The notes under the pieces are model-generated. The model had not been told where the DNA came from and did no database searches. It was given only the letters and a program-made list of their open reading frames with translations. Both the position numbers and the translations under genes were made by a program. This document shows, one piece after another, positions 8,948-18,051 of a stretch of 64,000 nt of DNA. Each line of letters starts with the position of its first letter. Positions within the stretch are counted from its first letter, which is position 1. Source of the stretch: Robertmurraya_A mangrovi (GTDB lineage Bacteria > Bacillota > Bacilli > Bacillales > Cytobacillaceae); assembly GCF_034427655.1 (NCBI RefSeq), contig NZ_JAXOFX010000001.1, positions 434,001 to 498,000 on the forward strand. The letters run 5' to 3'.

Positions 8948-11080
8948 TTATTTAATGACAATCTTTCCATCCTCGAGTGTGGCGGTTAAAGATAGAGTTT
9001 CAGGTTGTTCAAGAATAAAGTCAGTAATTTTATCCTCAAGCTGCTCTTGAATAACTCTTCTTAGTGGACGGGCTCCAAAGGAAGGGATGTATCCTAACTC
9101 AGATAGTTTATCTATTACATCCTGAGTCACCGTTAACTTGATATCTTGTTCTCTTAGCATCACATTTAGTTCATCTAACATAAGGTTAACAATTTGAACT
9201 AATTGGTTTCTCTCAAGAGCTTTAAATTCAATGATACTATCAAATCGGTTTAGAAACTCTGGTTTAAAGAACCCTCCTAAAGATTTTAAAATAGAAGATT
9301 CTTCTTCTGTTGCGGTTTGATTAAAACCTACTCTGTTCTCTTTATGACCAACCCCAGCGTTAGATGTCATAATAATGACTGTATCTTTGAAGTTCACTGT
9401 TCTACCTTGGCTATCCGTTAGGCGACCATCTTCAAGGATTTGAAGGAACATATGCTGAACATCAGGATGGGCTTTCTCAATCTCATCAAGTAAAATGATA
9501 CTGTATGGATTTCTTCGGACTTTTTCAGTAAGTTGCCCCGCTTCCTCGTGTCCAACATACCCAGGAGGGGAACCAATAATTTTAGAAATGCTGTGTTTCT
9601 CCATATATTCACTCATATCTAAACGAATCATAGAATCTTTAGTTCCAAATAATTCTTCTGCAAGTGTCTTAGAAAGTTCAGTTTTCCCTACACCTGTCGG
9701 ACCGACAAATAAGAAAGAACCGATTGGGCGATTTTTAGATTTCAAACCTGCTCGGCTTCTTCTAATCGCCTTTGTTACTTTTTGGACTGCTTCTTCCTGT
9801 CCGATTACTTTATGGGCTAGATTCTCATAAAGGTTTTTCATTCTTACTTGTTCATCTTCTTGGAGTTTCCCGACTGGAATACGAGTTTTCTTTTCAATAA
9901 TCTCCTCAATATGCACAACTTCAACAATAGGACGAGAAGTCATATCTTTTTTGTTAAGAGATTCTTCTAAATGCTTTTCCTCTTTACGAAGTTCTGCCGC
10001 TCTTTCATAATTTTCTACTTTTAAGGCTATTTCTTTTTCTTGAGCAATTTCTTTAAGTCTTTGTTCGATTTGTTCTAGTGAAGTATAATCTGTCTTTAAG
10101 TTTAGTTTAGATCCAGCTTCATCCATTAAATCAATGGCTTTATCTGGTAGAAATCGATCTTGTATATAGCGGCTAGATAATTTAACACATGCTTCAAGGG
10201 CTTCGATTGAATAGGTTACTTCATGAAAGTCTTCATATTTTGCTTTAAGACCTTTTAAAATATGAATTGCTTCGTCAACTGTTGGCTCCTCAACATGAAC
10301 GGGCTGAAAACGTCTTTCAAGTGCAGCGTCCTTTTCAATGTTTCTGTATTCCTTTAAAGTTGTGGCACCTACGAGTTGAAGCTCCCCACGTGCCAATGCA
10401 GGTTTTAAAATGTTTCCTGCATCCATAGAACCTTCTGCTGAACCTGCACCTACTAACAAGTGAATTTCATCAATAAATAGAATAATATTTTTTCTTTGCT
10501 GTAACTCTAGTATGAGTTGTTTCATTCTTTCCTCAAATTGACCACGAATCCCTGTATTAGCAACTAATGAAGCTACGTCTAGCAAGATTACTGGCTTATT
10601 TAACAGTTTTTTAGGAACTTGGCCATCTGATATTTTTAGAGCTAAGCCTTCAGCAATTGCAGTTTTTCCGACTCCAGGTTCACCAATTAGAACGGGATTA
10701 TTCTTATTTCTTCTATTTAATATTTCAATGACACGGTTTACTTCCTCCTCACGACCAATTACGGGATCAATTAAACCAGCAATAGCCATTTGAGTTAGGT
10801 TTCTACCAAACTGATCAATAAATCCACCGTTTCCACCGGCAGTAGGTGAAGGGTGTTTCTCATCATTTTTAGGTTGTTTTGAGTAATTATTAAGAAATTC
10901 ATCTATTGGAAACTGATTAAAGTTCTGGAATCCTGACATGCCTGGCCCAAAGGCTGAGCTTATTTTTTGTTTCTCAGCATGATAGCAATCTCGACAAAGG
11001 TGTAATTCTGTTTCCTTACCATTAACATTCATTTTTAAAAGAATATTTGATTGATGTTGCTGACATTTGTTACATAGCAT
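8948..11080 (-). CDS. clpE: ATP-dependent Clp protease ATP-binding subunit ClpE
   Basis: A 710-residue HSP100 unfoldase that feeds damaged proteins to ClpP during heat and protein stress. An N-terminal zinc finger (Cys3, Cys6, Cys29, Cys32) is the hallmark of ClpE. Two AAA+ modules follow, with Walker A motifs GEPGVGKTA and GPTGVGKTE and a UVR-like coiled region between them. The frame is open upstream to 11203, but GGAGG precedes the ATG at 11080 and the zinc finger starts there; the longer version would translate through the promoter. Two CtsR boxes in the promoter indicate class III heat-shock control. Confidence 0.95.
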   Translation of the reverse strand: MLCNKCQQHQSNILLKMNVNGKETELHLCRDCYHAEKQKISSAFGPGMSGFQNFNQFPIDEFLNNYSKQPKNDEKHPSPTAGGNGGFIDQFGRNLTQMAIAGLIDPVIGREEEVNRVIEILNRRNKNNPVLIGEPGVGKTAIAEGLALKISDGQVPKKLLNKPVILLDVASLVANTGIRGQFEERMKQLILELQQRKNIILFIDEIHLLVGAGSAEGSMDAGNILKPALARGELQLVGATTLKEYRNIEKDAALERRFQPVHVEEPTVDEAIHILKGLKAKYEDFHEVTYSIEALEACVKLSSRYIQDRFLPDKAIDLMDEAGSKLNLKTDYTSLEQIEQRLKEIAQEKEIALKVENYERAAELRKEEKHLEESLNKKDMTSRPIVEVVHIEEIIEKKTRIPVGKLQEDEQVRMKNLYENLAHKVIGQEEAVQKVTKAIRRSRAGLKSKNRPIGSFLFVGPTGVGKTELSKTLAEELFGTKDSMIRLDMSEYMEKHSISKIIGSPPGYVGHEEAGQLTEKVRRNPYSIILLDEIEKAHPDVQHMFLQILEDGRLTDSQGRTVNFKDTVIIMTSNAGVGHKENRVGFNQTATEEESSILKSLGGFFKPEFLNRFDSIIEFKALERNQLVQIVNLMLDELNVMLREQDIKLTVTQDVIDKLSELGYIPSFGARPLRRVIQEQLEDKITDFILEQPETLSLTATLEDGKIVIK

Positions 11081-11118
11081 TTTGGCATGCCTCCTTAAAA
11101 ATGTATTATAAATTCGAC

Positions 11119-11135
11119 TTTGACTTTCTTTGACT
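11119..11135 (-). promoter_or_regulatory. CtsR box 1 of clpE
   Basis: On the minus strand the sequence is AGTCAAA-GAA-AGTCAAA, an exact fit to the CtsR tandem heptad consensus. It lies downstream of the predicted transcription start, between promoter and ribosome site. Confidence 0.88.
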
Positions 11136-11146
11136 TTTACAACGTT

Positions 11147-11175
11147 ATTATACTTTGACCTTTTTTGACTTTCAA
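11147..11175 (-). promoter_or_regulatory. SigA promoter of clpE
   Basis: On the minus strand TTGAAA (11175-11170), a 17-base spacer and TATAAT (11152-11147) form a near-consensus vegetative promoter, with CtsR box 2 inside the spacer. Confidence 0.85.
11154..11170 (-). promoter_or_regulatory. CtsR box 2 of clpE
   Basis: On the minus strand the sequence is AGTCAAA-AAA-GGTCAAA, again an exact CtsR heptad repeat. It occupies the -35/-10 spacer, so binding would block RNA polymerase. Confidence 0.9.
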
Positions 11176-11297
11176 GTATTTTGTCTCGAAATCTCTTCCT
11201 CATTTTAGTGATTAATTGCGTTAAATAATATTTTCCTTCAAAAGCTCGTCATTGTTTGTCCATCTCTTCATATATTTAAAAGGAGGGGGGAGATTTT

Positions 11298-12353
11298 GTG
11301 AAAACAAACTGGGCTGCAGCCTTCCAAATAGCAGCTGTATACGTTGGAACAGTTGTAGGAGCTGGTTTTGCAACTGGTAAAGAGATCGTGGAATTTTTTT
11401 CACGATTTGGATTTATCGGATTGGTTGGTATATTAATGGCTGGTTACATACTCATTTTTTTAGGATCAAAATTAATGAGAATAGCCGCACATATTGATGC
11501 AAAATCCTATCAAGAATTTAATGAATATTTATACGGCAAATTTTTTGGTACTTTTATAAATATATTGACCTTATTTATGCTTTTAGGAGTTTGTGCTGTC
11601 ATGTTATCCGGTGCAGGCGCTATTTTTCAAGAACAACTAGGTCTTTCCAAAAATTTTGGGGTGTTATTAACAATTGCCTTGTCGGTTGTTGTTATGTTTG
11701 TTGGAATTAAAGGACTATTTGCTGTTAATACATTTGTTGTACCGATGATGATTGCATTTAGTTTTATGTTAATGGTGATATCCGTACAAATGCCAGATTT
11801 TTTGGGCCAAGTATTATTTATTCCATATGTAGAGGATGGATGGAAATCAGTAATAGCTCCGTTTTCCTATACAGCACTTAATCTTGGTCTAGCACAAGCG
11901 GTTCTAGTCCCTGTTGCTTCAGAGATTAAAGATGATCAAACAGTTAAATGGGGGGGCATTCTCGGAGGAATTGCTTTAACAACCATTTTGATTTCAAGCC
12001 ATGTTACATTAGTGATGTTACCAAGTGTTGAACTTTATGAAATTCCTATGGCGGTTATTATGAAAAATCTTGCTTCTGGCCTCTATTGGATCTTTATATT
12101 TATCATATACGGAGAAGTGTTTACATCTGTTATAGGAAATGTGTTTGGGCTAGAGAGACAAATAAAAAATTATATCTCGATTCCAACAATGATAACGGTC
12201 TCTTTTATCTTTCTGATTACTTACATCGTTAGCTTTATTGATTATGGGACACTTTTATCCTATTTATATCCTGTCTTTGGATACGTTAGTATGGCATTTT
12301 TAATTCTATTATGGATGAAGCCAATTGATCTTAAGAGTGAGTTTAAAAAGTGA
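11298..12353 (+). CDS. ykvI: YkvI-family membrane transporter-like protein
   Basis: A 351-residue polytopic membrane protein with about ten hydrophobic helices. The N-terminus (AAVYVGTVVGAGFATGKEIVEFF) has the glycine-rich unwound helix typical of LeuT-fold/APC-type transporters and matches the Bacillus YkvI family of uncharacterised carriers. The start is GTG, preceded by AGGAGGGGGG. Its position beside clpE matches B. subtilis. The substrate is unknown. A 13-bp stem terminator follows. Confidence 0.85.
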   Translation: MKTNWAAAFQIAAVYVGTVVGAGFATGKEIVEFFSRFGFIGLVGILMAGYILIFLGSKLMRIAAHIDAKSYQEFNEYLYGKFFGTFINILTLFMLLGVCAVMLSGAGAIFQEQLGLSKNFGVLLTIALSVVVMFVGIKGLFAVNTFVVPMMIAFSFMLMVISVQMPDFLGQVLFIPYVEDGWKSVIAPFSYTALNLGLAQAVLVPVASEIKDDQTVKWGGILGGIALTTILISSHVTLVMLPSVELYEIPMAVIMKNLASGLYWIFIFIIYGEVFTSVIGNVFGLERQIKNYISIPTMITVSFIFLITYIVSFIDYGTLLSYLYPVFGYVSMAFLILLWMKPIDLKSEFKK

Positions 12354-12362
12354 TTGGTATAG

Positions 12363-12392
12363 AAAAAAGACTCGAGGCTTCGAGTCTTTTTT
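12363..12392. terminator. bidirectional terminator after ykvI
   Basis: AAAAAAGACTCGA pairs with TCGAGTCTTTTTT around loop GGCT; A and T runs on both sides serve ykvI and the convergent CPBP gene. Confidence 0.92.
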
Positions 12393-12397
12393 CAATA

Positions 12398-13009
12398 TTA
12401 ATAAAGTGGAAAAATAACTAGCAAGAATAAGTCAAAAATTAAATGAGAAACAATTACTAAAGGGATACTGCGTTTCCAAGCGTATAACCAGCCCCAAAAC
12501 AGCCCAGCAAATAATGCCGCAAAAACAAGCATATAAGAACCAGAATAAAGGTGGGCTAAAGAATACATAACTGCCGAAATTATGATGCTTGGCCAAACAT
12601 TTACATGCTTAAACAAACGCTTTTGTATAAAGCCTCTCCAAAAAATTTCTTCACCAGGAATAATAATTAATAATAAAACGATATAGTGCCAGATCGCTGT
12701 TGGTGATAGTCGATTGTATAGCTTAGAGATTTGTGTGCTAAAAGGTAGGTTTAAAATATCAATGAGAAAATTACCTGCCCAAAACAGACCGAAAAGGATA
12801 AGACCTGAAATTACCCCGATTGACAAATAAGTATTAGTGGAAACTTCATCATCTACACTTTCATTCAATATGGTATAGGTAATTAAAAATAACATGGAAG
12901 CGGTGAAAATATACCAAAAGACGTTTTTGTCGCTAAAAGTTAAATAAAGCAAAAAATGTGCAAAAATAAAACCGATTACTAATTTAATATCAGTAAGGAA
13001 TTTCATCAT
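12398..13009 (-). CDS. CPBP-family intramembrane metalloprotease
   Basis: A 203-residue membrane protein of the CPBP/CAAX-protease (Abi) family. The conserved motifs are GEEIFWRGFIQKRLF (EExxxR), the histidine in AHLYSGS, and SHLIFDLFLL near the C-terminus; together these form the glutamyl intramembrane protease site. Five to six hydrophobic helices are visible. The open frame extends to 13162, but AAAGGAG sits eight bases before the ATG at 13009, which is the preferred start. The role is unknown; related proteins process membrane peptides or give bacteriocin self-immunity, but no bacteriocin gene is nearby. Confidence 0.85.
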   Translation of the reverse strand: MMKFLTDIKLVIGFIFAHFLLYLTFSDKNVFWYIFTASMLFLITYTILNESVDDEVSTNTYLSIGVISGLILFGLFWAGNFLIDILNLPFSTQISKLYNRLSPTAIWHYIVLLLIIIPGEEIFWRGFIQKRLFKHVNVWPSIIISAVMYSLAHLYSGSYMLVFAALFAGLFWGWLYAWKRSIPLVIVSHLIFDLFLLVIFPLY

Positions 13010-13213
13010 AAAATAAACTCCTTTCATAAGAAACCAATCTATATTGTAACAAAAAAAGCATGTTAGTGGTAATGAGAAAGATAAATATCTACAAAAGAAG
13101 GGCAATTGGTCTAAAAAAAAAGACAATATATAGGGTAAATGTATGGTTATATATGCTAACAAAATAAAAATGTACTTATTAGCAAAATATAAAATAGGAA
13201 GGGAGGTTTGGAA

Positions 13214-13324
13214 ATGACTAAATCAAAGAAAGAAAAGGAAAGAGCGTGGACGGTCAGAAAACAAGACCAGCATCCTCATGGAAAAGTTAAATCTTTCAAA
13301 GAATTAGCTAATGAAAAAGAATAA
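13214..13324 (+). CDS. small basic conserved protein (36 aa)
   Basis: A 36-residue highly charged peptide, starting MTKSKKEKERAWTVRKQ and ending SFKELANEKE, with HPHGKVKSFKEL in the middle. GGGAGG lies about eight bases before the ATG and a hairpin terminator follows, so it looks like a genuine short gene. The HPHGKVKSFKEL core resembles a family of tiny Bacillus proteins of unknown function (I believe DUF6254). No membrane segment is visible. Confidence 0.7.
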   Translation: MTKSKKEKERAWTVRKQDQHPHGKVKSFKELANEKE

Positions 13325-13343
13325 TGTCAATATTAAGAAAATA

Positions 13344-13367
13344 AAAAGCAGCCTTGTGGCTGCTTTT
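13344..13367. terminator. terminator after the 36-aa gene
   Basis: AAAAGCAGCC and GGCTGCTTTT pair around TTGT, with A/T tracts on both sides; it can also serve ykvS on the opposite strand. Confidence 0.85.
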
Positions 13368-13403
13368 AACGTAAGTCTCTATTCTAATTAGACATTTTTT
13401 AGA

Positions 13404-13592
13404 CTATATTGCAGATTCTTTAATAACTTTATAGTTTTTGTGATTGACGACCGTACGCTGTTCAAGCTCCAGGTCACGGTAATTATCCATATAAGTTAAG
13501 TCTACAATAACTGAATTCTCATTTACTTTTTCTACAATTCCTTGTAGTCCATCTTTAAATTCTATAACATTTCCCACATCAGCTTTCTTCAA
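13404..13592 (-). CDS. ykvS: YkvS-like small protein (DUF2187)
   Basis: A 62-residue protein, VGNVIEFKDGLQGIVEKVNENSVIVDLTYMDNYRDLEL..., the all-beta small domain of the DUF2187/YkvS family, function unknown. The start is TTG at 13592, eight bases after an AAGGAGG site; reading from the upstream ATG at 13637 would add a segment that includes the ribosome site itself. It is in the same order relative to clpE/ykvI as in B. subtilis. Confidence 0.85.
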   Translation of the reverse strand: MKKADVGNVIEFKDGLQGIVEKVNENSVIVDLTYMDNYRDLELEQRTVVNHKNYKVIKESAI

Positions 13593-13805
13593 GGTAGCCC
13601 CTCCTTTAGTTCGAAATGCAAAATATATTATTAACATTTTGCACTACTTTCTGGTATTCGTAAAGAATTTTCACATAATTTCTTCAAAAAAAATGGAAAT
13701 TAATTATTTTAAGAGAAAACTAGATTTAATTTTAAAATAAATAATCTGAATATTGCAAAAAGAAATATAGTCATTTAGAATGATATTATAGATGGAGGTG
13801 CTCGC

Positions 13806-15535
13806 ATGAAGTTCAATATTCGAACTAAACTTATTACTATATGCTTAATTTTATTAGTTATACCCGGGTTGATTATAGGTCTAATAGGGTATGTTATTTC
13901 AAAAAATGAATTGAACAATTTAGCTGAAACAAGTTTAAAAAATAGTGTAAACCTTTCACTTAAAACAATTGAACTCGTAAATCAGAAAGTGGAAAGCGGA
14001 TCATTAACTCTTGAACAGGCACAAGAGGAAGTAAAAAAAGAATTATTGGGTGAAATGATTGATGGAAAACGCCCTATTACAAAGGAGATTGATCTTGGAC
14101 CAAATGGCTACTTATACGCAATAGATGATAAAGGAAATTTATTGATGCATCCAGTCCTTGAAGGAGATAATTTATACGAAGCAAAAACAAAAGATGGTTT
14201 TTATTTTCTTCAAGACGTCATAAAAAAGAGTGCACAAGGGGGATTTACCTATTATGAATGGGCTCTTCCTAATAATCCAGATAAAACGCTTCAAAAATTG
14301 TTTATTCAAAAAAAGATCCTCATTGGGGATGGATTGTGGCCTCTGGTTCATACATGATGGACTATAATAGTGGAGCGAATAAAATTGTAAGCGTTTTAGC
14401 TCTAACATTAGGAATTTCAGTTATTATTGGCGTATTCATTATTATCCTTTTCTCCAAACATATTGCCTTACCTATTAAAAAAATTGCAAATCACGTTAAA
14501 GAGGTAGCGGATGGTAATCTAGTACTTGATGAGCTTAAAGTAAAGAATAAGGATGAGGTAGGAGAATTAGCCAATGGATTTGAGCAAATGATTGTACAAT
14601 TGAAGGCTTTACTACATGAGGTATCTGATTCGGCTGAGCAGGTGGCAGGTTCTAGTCAGGAACTAAGTGCTAGCAGTGAACATAATGCTCGAGCAACAGA
14701 GGAAATTAATGGTTCCATTCAAGAGGTTGCAACTGGAGTAGAAGTACAATCAACCAAGATGAAACAAATGATTGAACAGACGATAAATATTTCGAATTCT
14801 ACCGATCAAATACATTTAAATACAAAGAGTATGCATCACTCAGCAGAGAAAACAAATGAAATTGCAAAAAAAGGGAAAGATTATGCACAAACAGGAATCC
14901 AACAAATGATTGAGGCTGCCAACCATGTAGAAACAATGGAAAAGACAGCATTAAAGCTTAACGAAAAGTCGGTTGAAATTGAAAGTATGTTATCTCAAAT
15001 TTCTGCTGTTGCGGATCAAACGAATCTATTAGCATTAAATGCAGCGATAGAAGCAGCTCGTGCGGGTGAGCATGGTAGAGGATTTGCCATCGTGGCGGAA
15101 GAAGTTCGAAAACTTGCAGAACAATCAGGAAAAGTAGCTAGCGGCATTGGAGTACTAATGAATGATATTAGACAAGAGACTGAGGATGCTGTTATGACTA
15201 TGAAGACAGGTAAGCAGTCAGTGTTGAAATGTCAAGAGACAGTAGATCAAACAGGACAAGCTTTCCACGACATTTATCAATCATCTAATGGAGTGTATAA
15301 CAAAACATTAGAAGTATCGAAATCAATTGAAGAAGTTCATCATATTATCGAGCTTTTAGTAGCTAATTCTAAGGAAATTTCTAACATCATTGAAGAAGAG
15401 ATTCGTTTCACTAATCAAGTGGCTGCGGCAACAGAAGAACAGACAGCTTCGATGGAACAAATAACAGCTTCAGCCATCAGTCTTGCAAAGCTTTCAGAAC
15501 ATCTCCAAATTCATGTGCAAAAATTTAAATTATAA
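13806..15535 (+). pseudogene. methyl-accepting chemotaxis protein, interrupted by a -1 frameshift in an A run
   Basis: Two frames together make one chemoreceptor of about 576 residues. Frame one (13806-14357) has a transmembrane helix (about 10-30) and a single Cache sensor. Frame two ends the Cache domain, then has the second helix (VSVLALTLGISVIIGVFIIILF), a HAMP linker and a complete signalling tip with AEEVRKLAEQS. The Cache domain is cut at a run of seven A (14308-14314). With eight A the reading continues KKDPHWGWIVASGSYMMDYN, the standard end of this domain. The downstream frame has only a GTG at 14336 without a ribosome site. It could be a sequencing error, phase variation, transcriptional slippage or true loss. 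Confidence 0.85.
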
Positions 15536-15678
15536 CCGTACGGCTAGTAGAATATACTTGTTAGGAAACAGCCAAAATAAATGAATAAAATGGTATATAC
15601 AAATCATCATTTATTTCCGTGGAAATTTCGACAAAGTTCTAGTATTCTTAAACCATAATAAAATCATGGGTGGAGATT

Positions 15679-15873
15679 ATGAACGAACAATTAATAAATG
15701 AGTCCTTAGATCAGCTGAGAAGAGGAGAAATTTCCGAGCTATTTGTTAAAAAAGAAGATTTTTTATCTTTTAGAAAAGTAATTGTTAAAAGAGAAGATTT
15801 CAAACAATTTAGGGGAATAGCCCAACATGGTGGAAATGTCGTCTACCAATATTTAGATGTTCCGAGAAGTTAA
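15679..15873 (+). CDS. small hypothetical protein (64 aa)
   Basis: A 64-residue soluble, charged protein (MNEQLINESLDQLRRGEISELFVKKEDF...). I do not recognise the family. It contains two similar units, VKKEDFLSFRKV and VKREDFKQFRGI, suggesting an internal duplication of about 16 residues. GGGTGGAG precedes the ATG at close spacing; a GTG at 15670 is an alternative start. A terminator follows. Confidence 0.65.
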   Translation: MNEQLINESLDQLRRGEISELFVKKEDFLSFRKVIVKREDFKQFRGIAQHGGNVVYQYLDVPRS

Positions 15874-15910
15874 TCATAACGTTAATTTTAGACAAATTAA
15901 CATTGAACGA

Positions 15911-15940
15911 GAGCCTGACAAATTTATCAGGTTCTTTTTT
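15911..15940 (+). terminator. terminator after the 64-aa gene
   Basis: GAGCCTGA pairs with TCAGGTTC (one G-U) and is followed by six T residues. Confidence 0.8.
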
Positions 15941-15972
15941 AGGCTGTTTTTACTTTTACAGGAGGTTTGTAA

Positions 15973-16716
15973 ATGAGTTCATTTAAAGATAAATCCATTA
16001 TTGTAACAGGTGGAGCGAATGGTATTGGACAGGGAATTTGTGAATTCTTTGCAGAGAGAGAAGCTAAAGTGATTATTGCAGATATTGATGATCAAAGAGG
16101 AATCCAATTGCAAAAAGATATTGTTAGTAAAGGCAACAGTGCTATTTATATCCATTGTGATGTTAGTAGAGAAGATGATGTAAAGAAATTAGTTGCACAA
16201 ACGATTGAGCAATATCACGCCATCGATGTTTTGATTAATAATGCTGGAGTATCAAAGTTTATACCTTTATTTGAAATGTCTTTAAAAGAATGGGATGAAG
16301 TAATAAATACAAATTTGAGAAGTGTTTTTCTCTGCTCAAGGGAAGCTGCACAAGTTATGAAAACAGGCAGTTCAATCGTTAATATTGCATCTACGAGAGC
16401 GTTTATGTCAGAAGAAAATACAGAAGCTTATTCGGCATCAAAAGGTGGAATCATTTCCATTACACATGCATTAGCAAGAACACTTGGACCAAAAGGTATT
16501 AGAGTGAACAGTATAAGTCCGGGTTGGATAGAAACGAATAACTATGATGAATTAAGAGACATCGATCATTCACAGCATTTAACAAATAGGGTTGGAAAAC
16601 CAGAAGATGTGGCAAGATGCTGTTTATTTCTATGTAATAGTGATAATGATTTTATAACGGGTGAAAACATTGTCTTGGACGGTGGTATGGTGAGAAAGAT
16701 GATTTACGAAGACTAG
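15973..16716 (+). CDS. short-chain dehydrogenase/reductase (classical SDR)
   Basis: A 247-residue NAD(P)-dependent oxidoreductase. The cofactor motif TGGANGIG, the NNAG structural motif, the catalytic Ser in NIAST and YSASK (Tyr-x-x-x-Lys) are all present, so it should be active. The segment ADIDD after the second strand suggests NAD preference. ACAGGAGG precedes the ATG. The substrate cannot be told; many such proteins act on sugars or 3-oxoacyl thioesters. It stands alone, after a terminator. Confidence 0.88.
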   Translation: MSSFKDKSIIVTGGANGIGQGICEFFAEREAKVIIADIDDQRGIQLQKDIVSKGNSAIYIHCDVSREDDVKKLVAQTIEQYHAIDVLINNAGVSKFIPLFEMSLKEWDEVINTNLRSVFLCSREAAQVMKTGSSIVNIASTRAFMSEENTEAYSASKGGIISITHALARTLGPKGIRVNSISPGWIETNNYDELRDIDHSQHLTNRVGKPEDVARCCLFLCNSDNDFITGENIVLDGGMVRKMIYED

Positions 16717-16990
16717 ATTACCTCCTTCTAAGTAAGAAGATATTGCAGATTAAAACAACAAGAGTAAAGACCAAACATGATAGAATTTGAGACATGTGAA
16801 CCCCCTATAACCAATTGTTATTCTTATGTTACGGGATAACTATATAAGTAATATAAATAGAGGGTAAAATTTGTGTTAATTTATCTTAAATCCTAACGCT
16901 TACAAAATTTGTAAAGCATACTTTCATTGTTGATTTACAAACTATAAATGTTTGTATGGTTTGTGAAATCACAACGAAAGGATACAAAAA

Positions 16991-17983
16991 ATGAAAAAAA
17001 TCTCTGTGCTTATACTTAGCTTTATTCTACTCGTAATAATGAATATTTCTCCTTCTAAAGCATCTGGTTATAATCACAGCAATCTATATGATGTGAAACC
17101 TGGTGATACTCTTTGGAAGATTGCATCAAAGTACCATACCTCTATAGAAGATCTTAAAGTTACTAACGGCTTGCAATCAGACTTATTATTAACTGGTCAG
17201 AAATTGTGGGTTCCAACTACGTATGTTGTTGTATCAGGAGACACCTTATGGAAGATTTCAAATGCTTATAATTCTTCCGTTCAGCTAATTAAGGCTGCAA
17301 ATGGGCTAAAATCTGATTATATTTATATCGGGCAAAGATTAAAGATTCCCCAAAGAAAGCTCAATATGCAGGGGCAATATGTCCTAATGACTAGAGAGGA
17401 ATTCAAGGATTGGTTGTTTCATCATAAATTTAATCGAGACATTAGATTAATTCAACAGCATCACACTTGGCAGCCAGCGTACAATGACTTTAAGGGAACT
17501 AATTATTTTACGATGTTAAAAGGGATGGAGAATTTCCACGTTCAAGAAATGAAGTGGAAGAACATTGCTCAAAACTTAACCACGTTCCCTGATGGTAAAA
17601 TTGCGGTTTCAAGGCCGTTTAACATGGAGCCAGAGGGTTCTATAGGTCCGAAGGCTAATGCAGGGGCAATAATGATTGAGAATATCGGGAATTTTGATAT
17701 CGGGCATGATGTAATGACTAAAGAACAAAAAGAAACAATAGTTTATATGACTGCTCTACTTAGTTTGAAATTTGGTTTAACACCTTCTATAGATACTATC
17801 ACGTATCACCATTGGTGGGATTTGAATACTAAGGAGAGAGTTTTAGACAACAGCAAGGGCTATTCGGTAAAGACATGTCCAGGGACTGGGTTTTTTGGTG
17901 GAAACTCGACCACTGCAGCAAAGACATATTTTTATCCACAAGTAAAACGCAAGATGCAAGAGATTACAGCTTCTTTACAATAG
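16991..17983 (+). CDS. secreted N-acetylmuramoyl-L-alanine amidase with two LysM domains
   Basis: A 330-residue exported cell-wall hydrolase. A signal peptide (about 1-25, cleavage near SKASG) is followed by two LysM peptidoglycan-binding units (YDVKPGDTLWKIASKYHTS and YVVVSGDTLWKISNAYNSS) and an amidase_2/PGRP-like domain from about residue 135. Candidate zinc ligands are the histidine in QQHHTW, the histidine in ITYHHWW and the cysteine in KTCPG. It would cleave the amide between muramic acid and stem peptide, in growth, sporulation or germination. AAAGGA precedes the ATG. The terminator downstream is a 17-bp stem. Confidence 0.88.
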   Translation: MKKISVLILSFILLVIMNISPSKASGYNHSNLYDVKPGDTLWKIASKYHTSIEDLKVTNGLQSDLLLTGQKLWVPTTYVVVSGDTLWKISNAYNSSVQLIKAANGLKSDYIYIGQRLKIPQRKLNMQGQYVLMTREEFKDWLFHHKFNRDIRLIQQHHTWQPAYNDFKGTNYFTMLKGMENFHVQEMKWKNIAQNLTTFPDGKIAVSRPFNMEPEGSIGPKANAGAIMIENIGNFDIGHDVMTKEQKETIVYMTALLSLKFGLTPSIDTITYHHWWDLNTKERVLDNSKGYSVKTCPGTGFFGGNSTTAAKTYFYPQVKRKMQEITASLQ

Positions 17984-17994
17984 TTTAAAATCGA

Positions 17995-18034
17995 AAAGGA
18001 TAGATGAGGCAGGTGGTTGCCTCATCTATCCTTT
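17995..18034. terminator. bidirectional terminator between amidase and PilZ gene
   Basis: A perfect 17-bp stem (AAAGGATAGATGAGGCA with its complement) has a six-base loop; it lies between convergent genes. Confidence 0.85.
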
Positions 18035-18051
18035 ATGTGTTTTCAGAAATA

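Noticed and set aside
8948..11203. clpE translated from an ATG at 11203
   Set aside because: The extension would run across both CtsR boxes and the promoter, and the zinc finger and ribosome site fix the start at 11080.
12398..13009. CPBP protease as part of a bacteriocin immunity or phage-defence cluster
   Set aside because: No precursor peptide, modification enzyme or defence partner is adjacent.
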